64,000 bases of DNA. Origin: an uncultured Pelagibacteraceae bacterium (GTDB taxonomy: Bacteria; Pseudomonadota; Alphaproteobacteria; Pelagibacterales; Pelagibacteraceae). The position numbers and the translations under genes are program-made. The number at the start of each line of letters is the position of its first letter. The first letter of the stretch is position 1. The notes under the pieces are model-generated. The model saw only the letters and a list, made by a program, of their open reading frames with translations, had not been told where the DNA came from and did no database searches. Where the stretch lies: the NCBI GenBank assembly GCA_902599665.1, contig CACKGK010000001.1, positions 62,001 through 126,000 of the forward strand. Direction: 5' to 3'. This document shows, piece by piece, positions 36,054 to 45,831 of this stretch.

Positions 36054-37973
36054 TTAGGCGCTCTTTTCTTTATCTTCTTTTACTTCTTCAAAGTCTGCAT
36101 CAACAACATTTTCGTCTTTTTTCCCTTCATCTTTTGCATCTTTAGGTGCATCACCAGGTTTAGTACTTTGTTGTGATTTGTAAATAGCTTCTCCTAATTT
36201 CATAGAAGCTTGAACCAAATCTTGAGTTTTCTTTTTAATTTCCTCTACATCTGTTCCTTTTAATGCATTTCTTACATTTGCAGATGCATCTTCGATAGCT
36301 TTCTTATCTGCATCAGAAACTTTATTACCATGTTCTTTTAAATTCTTTTCAGTAGAATGAAGCAAAGTATCTGCTTGATTTCTAGCATCAACCGCTTCTC
36401 TTTTCTTTTTATCAGCTTCTTTATTTGTCTCAGCATCTTTAACCATTTGATTAATTTCATCCTCACTTAATCCACCTGAGGCCTGAATCTGAATTTTTTG
36501 TTCTTTACCAGTTCCTTTATCTTTTGCAGAAACATTTACAATTCCATTTGCGTCTATATCAAAAGTAACTTCAATTTGCGGCACACCCCTTGGTGCAGGA
36601 GCAATACCTACTAGTTCAAAGTTCCCTAAAACTTTATTATCTGAAGCCATATCTCTCTCACCTTGCAAAACTCTTATTGAAACTGCGGGTTGGTTATCTT
36701 CCGCTGTTGAAAAAACTTGGCTTTTTTTTGTTGGAATCGTTGTATTTTTTTCTATCAATTTAGTCGAAACTCCACCTAAAGTTTCTATACCAAGTGAAAG
36801 TGGCGTCACATCAAGTAATAATACATCTTTGACGTCACCTTGTAATACTCCAGCCTGAATTGCGGCACCCATTGCAACAACTTCATCAGGATTTACAGAT
36901 TTATTTGGTTCCTTACCAAAAAAGTTTTTTACTTCTTCAATAACTTTAGGCATTCTTGTCATTCCACCAACTAGTATTACTTCGTCAATTTCACTCGCAT
37001 TTAGTCCAGCATCTTTAAGAGCTGTTTCACATGGTGGAATTGTTCTAGAAATAAGGTCTTCGACAAGTGCCTCAAGTTTTGCTCTAGTCATTTTCATATT
37101 AATATGTTTTGGACCAGTTTTATCTGCAGTTATAAATGGTAAATTGATTTCAGTTTGTGCAGCTGAAGATAATTCAATTTTTGCTTTTTCCGCAGACTCC
37201 TTTAGTCTTTGTAAAGCTAATTTATCAGATTTTAGATCGATACCGTTTTCTTTTTTAAACTCTGACAGTAAATATTCTACGATCGTGTTATCAAAATCTT
37301 CTCCACCTAAAAAAGTATCTCCATTTGTAGATTTTACCTCAAACACACCATCACCTAACTCAAGTATAGAAACATCAAAAGTTCCACCACCTAAATCATA
37401 AACTGCAATTTTTTTATTTGTTTTTTTATCTAACCCATAAGCAAGCGAAGCTGCTGTTGGTTCATTAATAATTCTTAAAACCTCCAGACCTGCTATTTTT
37501 CCTGCATCTTTAGTTGCTTGTCTTTGAGCATCATTAAAATAAGCTGGTACAGTTATAACTGCTTGGGATACCTCTTGCCCCAAATATTTTTCAGCAGTTT
37601 CTTTCATCTTTTGTAGTGTAAAAGCAGAAATTTGAGATGGAGAATATTTATTACCTTTTGCCTCTATCCAAGCATCGCCTTTATCTGAATTAACAATTTT
37701 AAATGGAGCAGTTTCTATATCTTTTTTTACAGATGGATCGTCAAAGTTTCTTCCAATTAATCTTTTAACCGCAAATATTGTATTTTCAGGATTAGTTACC
37801 GCTTGTCTTTTAGCGGGTTGGCCTATCAACTTCTCATCATTATCTGAAAAAGCTACTACTGATGGTGTTGTTCTGGCTCCTTCAGCATTTTCTAGAACTT
37901 TAGCTTGTGTACCCTCCATAACAGCAACACAAGAGTTTGTTGTTCCTAAATCTATACCTATTACTTTGCTCAT
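36054..37973 (-). CDS. dnaK: Chaperone DnaK (Hsp70)
   Basis: Major cytoplasmic Hsp70. The N-terminal ATPase starts [18 protein letters not shown]; the linker/hydrophobic [13 protein letters not shown] (about 390-402) leads to the substrate-binding domain, and the acidic C-terminal tail [11 protein letters not shown] is the usual co-chaperone site. The 639 residues are complete. A candidate RpoH promoter lies 21 bases upstream. Gene order grpE-dnaK-dnaJ on the minus strand forms the complete folding machine in one place. Confidence 0.98.
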   Translation of the reverse strand: MSKVIGIDLGTTNSCVAVMEGTQAKVLENAEGARTTPSVVAFSDNDEKLIGQPAKRQAVTNPENTIFAVKRLIGRNFDDPSVKKDIETAPFKIVNSDKGDAWIEAKGNKYSPSQISAFTLQKMKETAEKYLGQEVSQAVITVPAYFNDAQRQATKDAGKIAGLEVLRIINEPTAASLAYGLDKKTNKKIAVYDLGGGTFDVSILELGDGVFEVKSTNGDTFLGGEDFDNTIVEYLLSEFKKENGIDLKSDKLALQRLKESAEKAKIELSSAAQTEINLPFITADKTGPKHINMKMTRAKLEALVEDLISRTIPPCETALKDAGLNASEIDEVILVGGMTRMPKVIEEVKNFFGKEPNKSVNPDEVVAMGAAIQAGVLQGDVKDVLLLDVTPLSLGIETLGGVSTKLIEKNTTIPTKKSQVFSTAEDNQPAVSIRVLQGERDMASDNKVLGNFELVGIAPAPRGVPQIEVTFDIDANGIVNVSAKDKGTGKEQKIQIQASGGLSEDEINQMVKDAETNKEADKKKREAVDARNQADTLLHSTEKNLKEHGNKVSDADKKAIEDASANVRNALKGTDVEEIKKKTQDLVQASMKLGEAIYKSQQSTKPGDAPKDAKDEGKKDENVVDADFEEVKEDKEKSA

Positions 37974-37993
37974 AATTTAATTACCTTTTGCTC

Positions 37994-38021
37994 ATATAAG
38001 TGTTAATTTCTAGACTACAAC
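37994..38021 (-). promoter_or_regulatory. Candidate RpoH promoter of dnaK
   Basis: On the minus strand GTTG (38021-38018), 17 bases, then CTTATAT (38000-37994). The alphaproteobacterial RpoH consensus is CTTG, 17-18 bases, CYTATNT; the -10 element is a full match and -35 three of four. It lies 21 bases before the dnaK ATG. In AT-rich DNA a chance match is possible. Confidence 0.45.
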
Positions 38022-38050
38022 CGTATTTAAAATTAAAATTTTCACTGGTT

Positions 38051-38707
38051 TTATTGGTTTTTCTTATCTTTTTTCTCATTTTCTTTATTTTCCTCTACTT
38101 TTTTCTTCGAAACACCTACTAAAGAAGGCCTTAATAATCTGTCTTTCATTTTAAAACCTTTTTGTATTTCCTGAACTATAGTGCCAGGCTCTTTTGAATC
38201 ATCCTCTATTTCCATCATAGCTTGATGTAGATTGGGATCCAGTTTCTCATTAATAGATTTTATTGGCTCGATGTTATTCTTTTTGAATATTGAGAGCATG
38301 TCATTATTTATAATACTTAAATGTTCCACAATTTTTTTAAGTGCAACTGTATCTTTTAATTTCTCATCACTCTCTAACACAGCTTTTGATCTTTCTAAAT
38401 TATCTAACAAATTTAAGGCTTCTTTTGCAAAAGAAAATCCACCGTATTCATATGCATCATCTCTCTCTTTCTCAAACCTTCTTCTTTGATTTTCCATCTC
38501 CGCAAAAGTTCTTGCCAGTTTATCCTTGGTTGCTTCTAATTCTTCTTCTGGTGTGAGCTTTTCTTCCTTTATTTTATCTTTTTCAGCCTCTGAATTTTCA
38601 TCCTTAGACGTTCCATCATTAACTTCGCTATCTGATGATCTTGCATCTGGTTCAGAATCCGGAGCTTCTTTATTACCTATACTTTCTTTTAGATCTTCAT
38701 TATCCAT
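38051..38707 (-). CDS. grpE: Nucleotide exchange factor GrpE
   Basis: Releases ADP from DnaK to reset the chaperone cycle. Residues 1-50 are a disordered acidic/Ser-rich tail; from about 50 a long coiled coil (EEELEATKDKLARTFAEMEN) leads to the C-terminal beta domain with KGFKMKDRLLRPSLVGVSKK, which carries the family signature (Y/F-x-x-x-x-R-x-L-R-P-x-x-V-x-V). It is 218 residues. It is divergent from rdgB with only 36 bases between the starts and 77 bases before dnaK. Confidence 0.95.
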   Translation of the reverse strand: MDNEDLKESIGNKEAPDSEPDARSSDSEVNDGTSKDENSEAEKDKIKEEKLTPEEELEATKDKLARTFAEMENQRRRFEKERDDAYEYGGFSFAKEALNLLDNLERSKAVLESDEKLKDTVALKKIVEHLSIINNDMLSIFKKNNIEPIKSINEKLDPNLHQAMMEIEDDSKEPGTIVQEIQKGFKMKDRLLRPSLVGVSKKKVEENKENEKKDKKNQ

Positions 38708-38743
38708 AATTGTTTATATGGTAAGAAAAAGTATAATTGCTAG

Positions 38744-39346
38744 ATGTTCAAAAAAAAAATTAAAGAAATATTTATTGGCTCAAATAATAAAGGAAAACTA
38801 GAGGAAATAGCTAATCTATTACCTAAAAGTCTCAAAATATGCTCTAATCTGGAATATCAGATACCTAGCCCTAAAGAAACCGGAGCTTCATTTGAACAAA
38901 ATTCACTTTTAAAAGCAAAATACTTTTCTAAAAAAACTAATAAAATATGTTTATCCGATGATTCTGGAATTGAAATTGATATTTTAGATAAAGCACCTGG
39001 CATATATTCAGCAGACTGGTCAGGAAAAAAAAGAAATTTTAATTTGGCTATTAAAAGAGTTTACAGAGAAATTTTCAAAATAGATAGAAATTGGAAAAAA
39101 AAAAAAATTACTGCAAGATTTATTTGTGTACTCACAATATTTTGGCCAGGTGGTAAATTTGTGAGTAAATTAGGTAAAGTAGAGGGTCGTATATCTATTT
39201 CGAAAAAAGGAAAAAATGGCTTTGGTTACGATCCAATTTTTATTCCAAATAGGAAGAGATTGACATTTGGTGAGATGGAGCCTAAAAAAAAATATAAAAT
39301 AGATCATCGTTTTGATGCATTCAAAAAAATTAGAAAATTTTTTTAA
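38744..39346 (+). CDS. rdgB: RdgB/HAM1 non-canonical purine NTP pyrophosphatase
   Basis: Hydrolyses ITP, dITP and XTP to monophosphates, keeping deaminated purines out of nucleic acids. IGSNNKGKLEEIANLL (about residues 11-26) is the substrate-binding start; LSDDSGIEIDIL holds the catalytic acids; GFGYDPIFIP and the C-terminal HRFDAFKK complete the signature. It is 200 residues. In many alphaproteobacteria it sits near grpE and hemW. Its 3' end overlaps the next convergent gene by 17 bases. Confidence 0.95.
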   Translation: MFKKKIKEIFIGSNNKGKLEEIANLLPKSLKICSNLEYQIPSPKETGASFEQNSLLKAKYFSKKTNKICLSDDSGIEIDILDKAPGIYSADWSGKKRNFNLAIKRVYREIFKIDRNWKKKKITARFICVLTIFWPGGKFVSKLGKVEGRISISKKGKNGFGYDPIFIPNRKRLTFGEMEPKKKYKIDHRFDAFKKIRKFF

Positions 39347-40481
39347 ACTGATTATCTTCGACACTATAAAAGTTTAATTGATGTGTTATAATATTTTTAT
39401 TAATTTCAAAAATACCGATTTTACCCTTAAATTTATTTTTTTTATAGAATATATTTTTTGAAATTTTAAAATCGTTCTCATAAATTAAAAAGTATACCAA
39501 TCCAAATAAATCATAGCTCAAAAAAGAAAGTTGATCTCCATTTATGCCGTACGTATTTTTGAAATCATTCATAAAGCTTTCGTAGTTTTTCTTATTTATA
39601 GATGGGAAATAAATTGGATGAAGTGAACTTTCTTTTAAAAGGCTCTCATCAAACCACTGGTTTAAAGTTATATACGAAATCCTTTTTGATGATATATCTG
39701 TATAAAGAAGTGATGTTGCTACACTTTTTAAATTTTCGTCAAAATCAGCTATAATAACAGAGTCAAAGTCGATATTTCCAAGCGTATCTTTCTTCATTAG
39801 GTTTTGAATTTTTTTTTCTTTATCCTTGAATGATAATTTTTCTAATCTTTTTATCTCATATTTTAGATTATTTTTTCTGAGTTGATATTTTGTTATATCC
39901 TCAATTTGCTTAGTAAGTTTAGTTGGTTCTCTATCATAATAAAATAATTCTTTATGCTTTATATTCGTTTTTTTTATTGCTACTTCTATTTCTCTCTTAA
40001 AATTTGATTTTGGAATTAAAAAAATACTTTTTGATAAATTATTTTGGTTGTTAAATTTTTTAATAGTTTGTACTTGGGAAATTGCATTTACACCTGCACT
40101 GATAACATTACTTGGGTTATCAATTAACTTATTAGTAAAGGATAAAAAAGTTACATCTTTTAGATCATCAAGATATTTATTACTTTCATTAAATACGGGA
40201 CCAATTATGATTCTTACACCATCTTTATACAACTCCTTGGAAACTCTTAGTGCATCAATAGGATTTGACCTTGTATCTCTTGGGATAATTTCTATTTTTT
40301 TATCATCTATTTTATTTAAAGCCATTCTAATTGATTTAATGATTCTTTCACCAATTAGAAAATTATCACCACTTAAAGGGACTATTAATCCAATCTTAAT
40401 TTTTTCTGATGCGTGTATGTTTTGATTGAAAACACACATACTAATTATAGAAAATATTAATAATTTAATTAAAGTTTTCAT
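39330..40481 (-). CDS. LppC/LpoA-like type-1 periplasmic-binding-fold protein
   Basis: A 383-residue exported protein with a signal peptide (about 1-24, ending IHA) and a type-1 periplasmic-binding fold: IGLIVPLSGDNFLIGERI opens the domain and IIGPVFNESN follows. This resembles the penicillin-binding-protein activator family (LppC, E. coli LpoA C-terminal domain) that stimulates PBP1a. The family gene is normally next to rsmI, as here (divergent, 36 bases). An alternative is the solute-binding protein of a branched-chain amino acid ABC transporter, but no transporter gene is adjacent. No lipobox is seen, unlike classical LpoA. Confidence 0.75.
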   Translation of the reverse strand: MKTLIKLLIFSIISMCVFNQNIHASEKIKIGLIVPLSGDNFLIGERIIKSIRMALNKIDDKKIEIIPRDTRSNPIDALRVSKELYKDGVRIIIGPVFNESNKYLDDLKDVTFLSFTNKLIDNPSNVISAGVNAISQVQTIKKFNNQNNLSKSIFLIPKSNFKREIEVAIKKTNIKHKELFYYDREPTKLTKQIEDITKYQLRKNNLKYEIKRLEKLSFKDKEKKIQNLMKKDTLGNIDFDSVIIADFDENLKSVATSLLYTDISSKRISYITLNQWFDESLLKESSLHPIYFPSINKKNYESFMNDFKNTYGINGDQLSFLSYDLFGLVYFLIYENDFKISKNIFYKKNKFKGKIGIFEINKNIITHQLNFYSVEDNQFKKIF

Positions 40482-40517
40482 TTAAGTTTTAATAATATAT
40501 TTAAATAAACAATTCAT

Positions 40518-41369
40518 ATGAATGTAAACAATAATAAATTTAAACCTGGGCTATATTGTGTTGCCACACCTATAGGAAATATGGGAGATATTTCATTCAG
40601 GGCAATTGAAATTCTAAACCACTCAGATCTAATTTTATCTGAAGATACAAGAGTCTCAAAAAAAATTCTCCAAAAATTTGATATAAATAAAAAATTAATT
40701 TCAAATCATAAGTTTAATGAAAGTAAAAATTTAAAGCACGTGTTAGATCTTCTCAAAAAAGAAAAAATAGTATCTTTACTCTCAGATGCGGGAACACCTG
40801 CTATTTCAGATCCTGGAAGAATAATTGTTAAAGAGTGTATTAAAAATGGAATTGATATTTTTCCTATTCCAGGTGCATCAGCAGTAAGCACTGCTGTTTC
40901 AATTAGTGGTTTTTCAGATAATTTTTATTTTTGTGGTTTTCTTCCTGAAAAACAAAATCAAATAAAAAAATTATTTGAGAATTTAAAGCTACTTGAATGT
41001 TCAATCGTATTTTTTATTTCACCCAATAAACTTGTTAAAAGAATTGATGATGTAAAAGAATTCTTTTTAAATAGAGATATCTTAATTTGTAGAGAAATAA
41101 CAAAATATCATGAAGAGTATATTAGATCTTCAGTAAAAGATTTATCAAATATAAATTTTTCAAGAAAAGGTGAGATAACTGTTGTTATTTCAGAAATAAA
41201 GAAAAACAAATTAAGTTTTAAAGAACTTGAAGAATCAGATAAAAAAAAAATTAATAAATTAATAAAAAAAATGTCAATAAAAGATATTGTAAGAAAAGTT
41301 TCACAAGATAGAGAAATTTCTAAAAAACTTGTTTATAATTATTGTCTTGAAATAAAGAATGAAGATTAA
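40518..41369 (+). CDS. rsmI: 16S rRNA (cytidine1402-2'-O)-methyltransferase RsmI
   Basis: Methylates the ribose of C1402 in the 16S decoding centre with SAM. Motifs of the tetrapyrrole-methylase fold are clear: YCVATPIGNMGDISFRA at the start, LSEDTRVSKK, and LLSDAGTPAISDPG; also IPGASAVSTAVSISG. It is 283 residues. The usual downstream partner yraN is missing; instead the BON-domain gene overlaps it by 11 bases. Confidence 0.96.
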   Translation: MNVNNNKFKPGLYCVATPIGNMGDISFRAIEILNHSDLILSEDTRVSKKILQKFDINKKLISNHKFNESKNLKHVLDLLKKEKIVSLLSDAGTPAISDPGRIIVKECIKNGIDIFPIPGASAVSTAVSISGFSDNFYFCGFLPEKQNQIKKLFENLKLLECSIVFFISPNKLVKRIDDVKEFFLNRDILICREITKYHEEYIRSSVKDLSNINFSRKGEITVVISEIKKNKLSFKELEESDKKKINKLIKKMSIKDIVRKVSQDREISKKLVYNYCLEIKNED

Positions 41370-41952
41370 AAAAATAATAATTTTATTTTATTTTTTAATA
41401 ATTACTGGCTGTGTTGGTTACTCTTCTACTGGAGTTTTAGGAACAGGTGTATCAATAGCTTTGGATCCTAGAAGTCTAGGTACTCAAATTGACGACTCTT
41501 TAATGCAACAAAATTTAAGAGCAAAATTACTATCAGAAGATAAAGGATATATTATATCAGTTAAAACAAAAATACTTGATGGAAGAATATTTCTTACAGG
41601 AAAAGTAAATTCTATTGAGGATAAACTTAAAATTACAAAACTAGCATGGGAAATTAAAGGTGCAAGATCTGTAAATAATGACTTACGGATTAAAGAAGAA
41701 TTCAATTTTAAAAGATCCATAAAAGATTTACTTATAACTTCTCAATTAAGAGCAGCCATGATTGGGAATAAAAAAATTAAAGCGGTAAACTATAATATCG
41801 ATACTTATAAAAAGATAATTTATATTTATGGAATAGCTCAAAACAAAACCGAGAGAGATGAAATAACAAAAGAAGCAAAACAAATTCTTGATGTTAAAGA
41901 TGTTATCACTAGTATTTTTTTAGTTGATGATTTAAGAGTTGTTAAAAAGTAA
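41359..41952 (+). CDS. BON-domain lipoprotein (YraP/DolP-like)
   Basis: A 197-residue exported lipoprotein with lipobox ITGC (Cys17), followed by two BON domains (about residues 50-115 and 125-190). The first contains VKTKILDGRIFLTGKVNSIEDKLKI, cited in part as DGRIFLTGKVNS, and the second KIIYIYGIAQNKTERDE, the canonical V-x-L-x-G-x-V pattern. E. coli DolP (YraP) is an outer-membrane lipoprotein at the septum that maintains envelope integrity, and its gene is also near rsmI. It is convergent with maeB, 8 bases apart. Confidence 0.87.
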   Translation: MKIKKIIILFYFLIITGCVGYSSTGVLGTGVSIALDPRSLGTQIDDSLMQQNLRAKLLSEDKGYIISVKTKILDGRIFLTGKVNSIEDKLKITKLAWEIKGARSVNNDLRIKEEFNFKRSIKDLLITSQLRAAMIGNKKIKAVNYNIDTYKKIIYIYGIAQNKTERDEITKEAKQILDVKDVITSIFLVDDLRVVKK

Positions 41953-41960
41953 AAAACTTC

Positions 41961-44249
41961 TTAATTATTTTTTTTGTATTTTATTACACCAGCTGAATAA
42001 GCAGCAACAGATGCTAAATCCAATATCTCTGAAGTAGATGATCTTAAAGGAGCAATCTCTATTGGTTGAGCAAGTCCTATCAATAATGGACCAATTACTT
42101 TAGCGCCTCCTAATGTTTTCATAATTTTATAAGAAATAGCTGCACTATGTTGACCAGGCATAACTAAAATATTTGCATTTCCAACAATTTCTGAAAATGG
42201 ATACAAGTCAGTATATTCTCCGTTGAGGGCAACATCTGGTTGCATATCTCCATCAAATTTAAAATCTACCTTTTTATTTTTTAGTATCTCTACAGCATCT
42301 CTTATATGTTTTGTTCTACTTGTTATTGGTTGGCCAAATGTAGAATGAGATAAAAACGCAACTTTTGGATCGAAACCGAATAATCTTACAACTCTTGCTG
42401 ACGAAATTGCTATATCAGCTAATTCTTTAGATGAAGGATATTCATTTACAGATGTATCAGCAATAAATACAGTCTTACCCTTACTCACCACCATATTTAA
42501 TCCAAACATTATTTCACCTTCTCGAGCAGGCACAACTTTTTTAATTTTTTCAAGTGATTGAGAATATCTTCGTGTATTACCAGTCACCATTGCATCTGCA
42601 TCTCCAAATTCAACCATACATGATGCCCAAATAACTCTATCATTTCTAATTATTCTGTCACAATCTCTCTCAAGTAAACCTTGATCTCTGTGCATTTTTT
42701 TAAATAGAAATTTAACATATTTATCTCTCATTTTCTTATCAGTTGAATTAACAATTTTAATATCTAAATCTTCTCCGTAACCGATTTCATTTAATCTTTG
42801 TTTAACAACCTTTTCTTTTGCAATAATTATAGGAATACCAAGCCCACTATTTTTAAATGCAATAGCAGCCTTAAGAGTATTTTCGTCTTCACCATCTGCA
42901 AAAACAACGGTTTTTTGATTTTTCTTAATTTTAGAATTTATTCCTTGAAGAATAGTCACTGAAGGGTCTAATCGTTGTTTTAATTGTTCAGAATACAGAT
43001 TAAAGTTTTCGATTTTTTTTCTAGCCACACCAGTTTTTATTGCAGCTTTTGCTACTGCCAATGGAATAACGCTTATTAATCTTGGATCAAATGTTGATGG
43101 AATAATATAATTTTTTCCATATTTAGGTCTATCTCCACCCATTGCAGCTGCCACTTCGTCAGGAACTCTTTCCCGAGCTAATTTAGCAATAGCATAAGCG
43201 GCAGAAATTTTCATTTCTTCATTTATTGTTTTTGCGCGAACATCAAGAGCTCCTCTAAATATGTAAGGAAACCCAATTAAATTATTCACTTGGTTTGCAT
43301 AATCCGATCTGCCAGTTGCTATAATTGCATCTTTTCTAATTTTGTGTGCCTCTTCAGGCAATATTTCTGGGTCTGGATTAGCGCATGCAAATATGATTGG
43401 ATTTTTTGCCATTCGTTTAATCATTTCCTTTTTAAGAATTCCTGCAGATGACAAACCTAAAAAAACATCAGCATTTTTTAAAGCATCACTAAGATTTTTA
43501 TCTTTGGTCTTTTTTGCATATTTCAATTTCCACCTATTTAAATTTTTTCTGTTAATACTAATTACGCCCTTACTGTCAATCATTGTTAAATTGTTTTTTT
43601 TTACACCAAGCTTTAAAAATAAATCTGAACATGCCATTGCTGATGCTCCTGCTCCATTTACTACGACTTTAATCTTAGAAATTTTTTTCTTTGTTATATG
43701 TATCGAATTAATAAGTGCCGCTGATGTAATAATTGCTGTTCCATGTTGATCGTCGTGAAATACAGGTATATCAAGTATTCTTTTTAGATTTTCCTCAATT
43801 ATAAAACATTCTGGGGCAGCAATATCTTCAAGATTTATACCTCCAAAACTAACTGCGAAGTTTTTAATACTGTTAATTATCTCTTTGGGATCTTTACTAT
43901 CAATCTCTAAATCAATAGCATCTATATCAGCAAATCTTTTGAATAAAACAGCCTTACCCTCCATGACGGGTTTTGAGGCAACAGCACCTAAATTCCCTAA
44001 ACCCAGAACTGCAGATCCATTACTTATTACTGCAACTAAATTCCCTTTAGTGGTATAATCATACGCTCTTTCTGGATTTTTATAAATTTCTTTAACTGGT
44101 GCAGCTACACCTGGCGAATACGCCAAAGCCAGGTCTCTTTTTGAAGTCATTGGCTTGGAGGAATTAATCTCAATCTTGCCAGATTTCTTAGAATTATGAA
44201 ATTCAAGAGCTTCTTTATCGGAATAATGTTCAATTTTATTTTTTTTCAT
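41961..44249 (-). CDS. maeB: NADP-dependent malic enzyme with phosphotransacetylase-like C-terminus
   Basis: Oxidative decarboxylation of malate to pyruvate with NADP, supplying NADPH. From ATG 44249 the protein is 762 residues: the malic enzyme N-domain has LALAYSPGVAAPVKEI, the NAD(P) domain has VVNGAGASAMACSDLFLKLG (the GAGAS site), and the C-terminal 320 residues form a phosphotransacetylase-like domain (QKTVVFADGEDENTLKAA and others) which is regulatory, binding acetyl-CoA, in MaeB enzymes. An ATG at 44324 would add 25 residues that are hydrophobic and out of family. It is divergent from murJ. Confidence 0.94.
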   Translation of the reverse strand: MKKNKIEHYSDKEALEFHNSKKSGKIEINSSKPMTSKRDLALAYSPGVAAPVKEIYKNPERAYDYTTKGNLVAVISNGSAVLGLGNLGAVASKPVMEGKAVLFKRFADIDAIDLEIDSKDPKEIINSIKNFAVSFGGINLEDIAAPECFIIEENLKRILDIPVFHDDQHGTAIITSAALINSIHITKKKISKIKVVVNGAGASAMACSDLFLKLGVKKNNLTMIDSKGVISINRKNLNRWKLKYAKKTKDKNLSDALKNADVFLGLSSAGILKKEMIKRMAKNPIIFACANPDPEILPEEAHKIRKDAIIATGRSDYANQVNNLIGFPYIFRGALDVRAKTINEEMKISAAYAIAKLARERVPDEVAAAMGGDRPKYGKNYIIPSTFDPRLISVIPLAVAKAAIKTGVARKKIENFNLYSEQLKQRLDPSVTILQGINSKIKKNQKTVVFADGEDENTLKAAIAFKNSGLGIPIIIAKEKVVKQRLNEIGYGEDLDIKIVNSTDKKMRDKYVKFLFKKMHRDQGLLERDCDRIIRNDRVIWASCMVEFGDADAMVTGNTRRYSQSLEKIKKVVPAREGEIMFGLNMVVSKGKTVFIADTSVNEYPSSKELADIAISSARVVRLFGFDPKVAFLSHSTFGQPITSRTKHIRDAVEILKNKKVDFKFDGDMQPDVALNGEYTDLYPFSEIVGNANILVMPGQHSAAISYKIMKTLGGAKVIGPLLIGLAQPIEIAPLRSSTSEILDLASVAAYSAGVIKYKKNN

Positions 44250-44298
44250 TAAGAAAATTAAATATACTATTAAGTAAAATTTAGGACTAATATGATTT

Positions 44299-45828
44299 AT
44301 GAACCTCATTAAGTCAACAAGCACATTTAGTATATTTGTTTTATTAAGCAGGGTTCTTGGTTACATAAGAGATTTTTTTATTGCAATATACCTTGGATCT
44401 GGCCCATTAGCTGATGCATTTTTTGTAGCTTTTAGAATCCCTAATACATTTAGAAGATTGTTTTCTGAGGGAACTTTTAATGCAGCTTTTGTTCCCTCTT
44501 ATTCCTCAGAGATTCTTAGAGGAAAAAACAAAGCAAATTCTTTCGCTAATACAGTCTTTAATTTATTATCCCTAGGCCTGTTATTTATAATCCTTTTAAT
44601 TGAAATTTTTATGCCTGCTTTTATTAAATTAATTGCACCTGGATTTTCAAATGACTCAGAAAAATTTAATATTGCAGTAGATTTAACTAGAATTACTTTC
44701 CCTTTTTTATTTTTTATCTCACTTGCTTCATTTTTTTCAGCAATTTTAAACTCACATAATAAGTTTGCGGCAGCAGCGGCAGCCCCAATAATTCTAAATG
44801 TATTATTGATAATTTGTTTGTTATATGAAGATAATTTAAGTTATGATTTAGTTTATTACTTAGCTTACACAGTTACTCTTGCTGGTCTTTTACAATTTAT
44901 ATTTTTATTTATATTTGTAAAAAAACACTTTGTAGTAAATATAAAATTTAATTTTAAAATTAATGAGAAAGTTAAAATTTTTTTTAATAAACTTTTACCA
45001 AGTATTTTTTCATCAGGTGTTACTCAAATAAATATTTTAGTTGGAACTGTTATTGCATCATTTCAAGCAAGTGCTGTCTCTTATTTATATTATGCAGATA
45101 GAATTTATCAGATAAATCTAGCAATCGCAGGTATTGCAATAAGTACTGTAATACTACCAAACTTAAGTAGACATATTAAAAGTAAAAATACTATAAAAAC
45201 CATAGAATTACAGAATAAAGCATTAGAACTTAGTTTATTTTTGAGTTTGCCTGCATCATTAGCACTTATGGTTGGATCAGAACAAATAACTTCTGCATTA
45301 TTTGGATATGGTTCTTTTGATCAGTTAAGTGTTAGCAATTCTGCAAAAGCATTGTTTTATTTTTCTTTTGGTTTACCTGCATTTTCTTTGATTAAAATAT
45401 TTTCTACTTTTTTATTTGCAAGGAATGATACAAAAACACCTTTTAAGTTCTCACTAATTTCTGTAATCTTGAATATAATAATAAGTATAACTTTCTTCTC
45501 AAAAATTGGCTTTATTATTATACCAGTCGCAACAACGATCTCTTCATGGTTTAATGGAATTATTTTGTTGGTATATGTAATAAACAAAAATTACTTTAAA
45601 TTTACTTTTAATTTTATTACTCAAATAACAAAAATTATACTCTCAAATATTATTGCAATTATTATATTTTATTTTTTAATACATTTACTTTCTAGCTCCT
45701 TAGAATATATAAATAATTATAAATTTATTTTTATTGTTTTTATTGTTTTAATAACTTTTGTTTTATACATTGGTATTTCAATTGTTACAAAAGCTTTTAA
45801 AATTTCAGATATTAATTTAAGGTATTAA
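44299..45828 (+). CDS. murJ: Lipid II flippase MurJ
   Basis: Flips undecaprenyl-linked lipid II across the inner membrane for peptidoglycan synthesis. The 509-residue protein has about fourteen hydrophobic segments; the N-terminus STFSIFVLLSRVLGYIRD holds the conserved SRxxGxxRD motif and FRIPNTFRRLFSEGTFNAAFVPSY the second signature. MviN family member. It is 3 bases before trpS, so the two are probably co-transcribed. Confidence 0.94.
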   Translation: MNLIKSTSTFSIFVLLSRVLGYIRDFFIAIYLGSGPLADAFFVAFRIPNTFRRLFSEGTFNAAFVPSYSSEILRGKNKANSFANTVFNLLSLGLLFIILLIEIFMPAFIKLIAPGFSNDSEKFNIAVDLTRITFPFLFFISLASFFSAILNSHNKFAAAAAAPIILNVLLIICLLYEDNLSYDLVYYLAYTVTLAGLLQFIFLFIFVKKHFVVNIKFNFKINEKVKIFFNKLLPSIFSSGVTQINILVGTVIASFQASAVSYLYYADRIYQINLAIAGIAISTVILPNLSRHIKSKNTIKTIELQNKALELSLFLSLPASLALMVGSEQITSALFGYGSFDQLSVSNSAKALFYFSFGLPAFSLIKIFSTFLFARNDTKTPFKFSLISVILNIIISITFFSKIGFIIIPVATTISSWFNGIILLVYVINKNYFKFTFNFITQITKIILSNIIAIIIFYFLIHLLSSSLEYINNYKFIFIVFIVLITFVLYIGISIVTKAFKISDINLRY

Positions 45829-45831
45829 TCG

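Noticed and set aside
38526-38801. Plus-strand ORF opposite grpE running into rdgB
   Set aside because: Serine-rich translation is the complement of the acidic GrpE tail; no start signal or homologue pattern.
39330-40481. Branched-chain amino-acid ABC transporter binding protein
   Set aside because: The fold fits, but there is no transporter beside it and the rsmI neighbour is the LppC context; left as an alternative.
43342-43749. 135-codon plus-strand ORF opposite maeB
   Set aside because: Lies within the malic enzyme NADP domain on the other strand; composition is that of a shadow frame.
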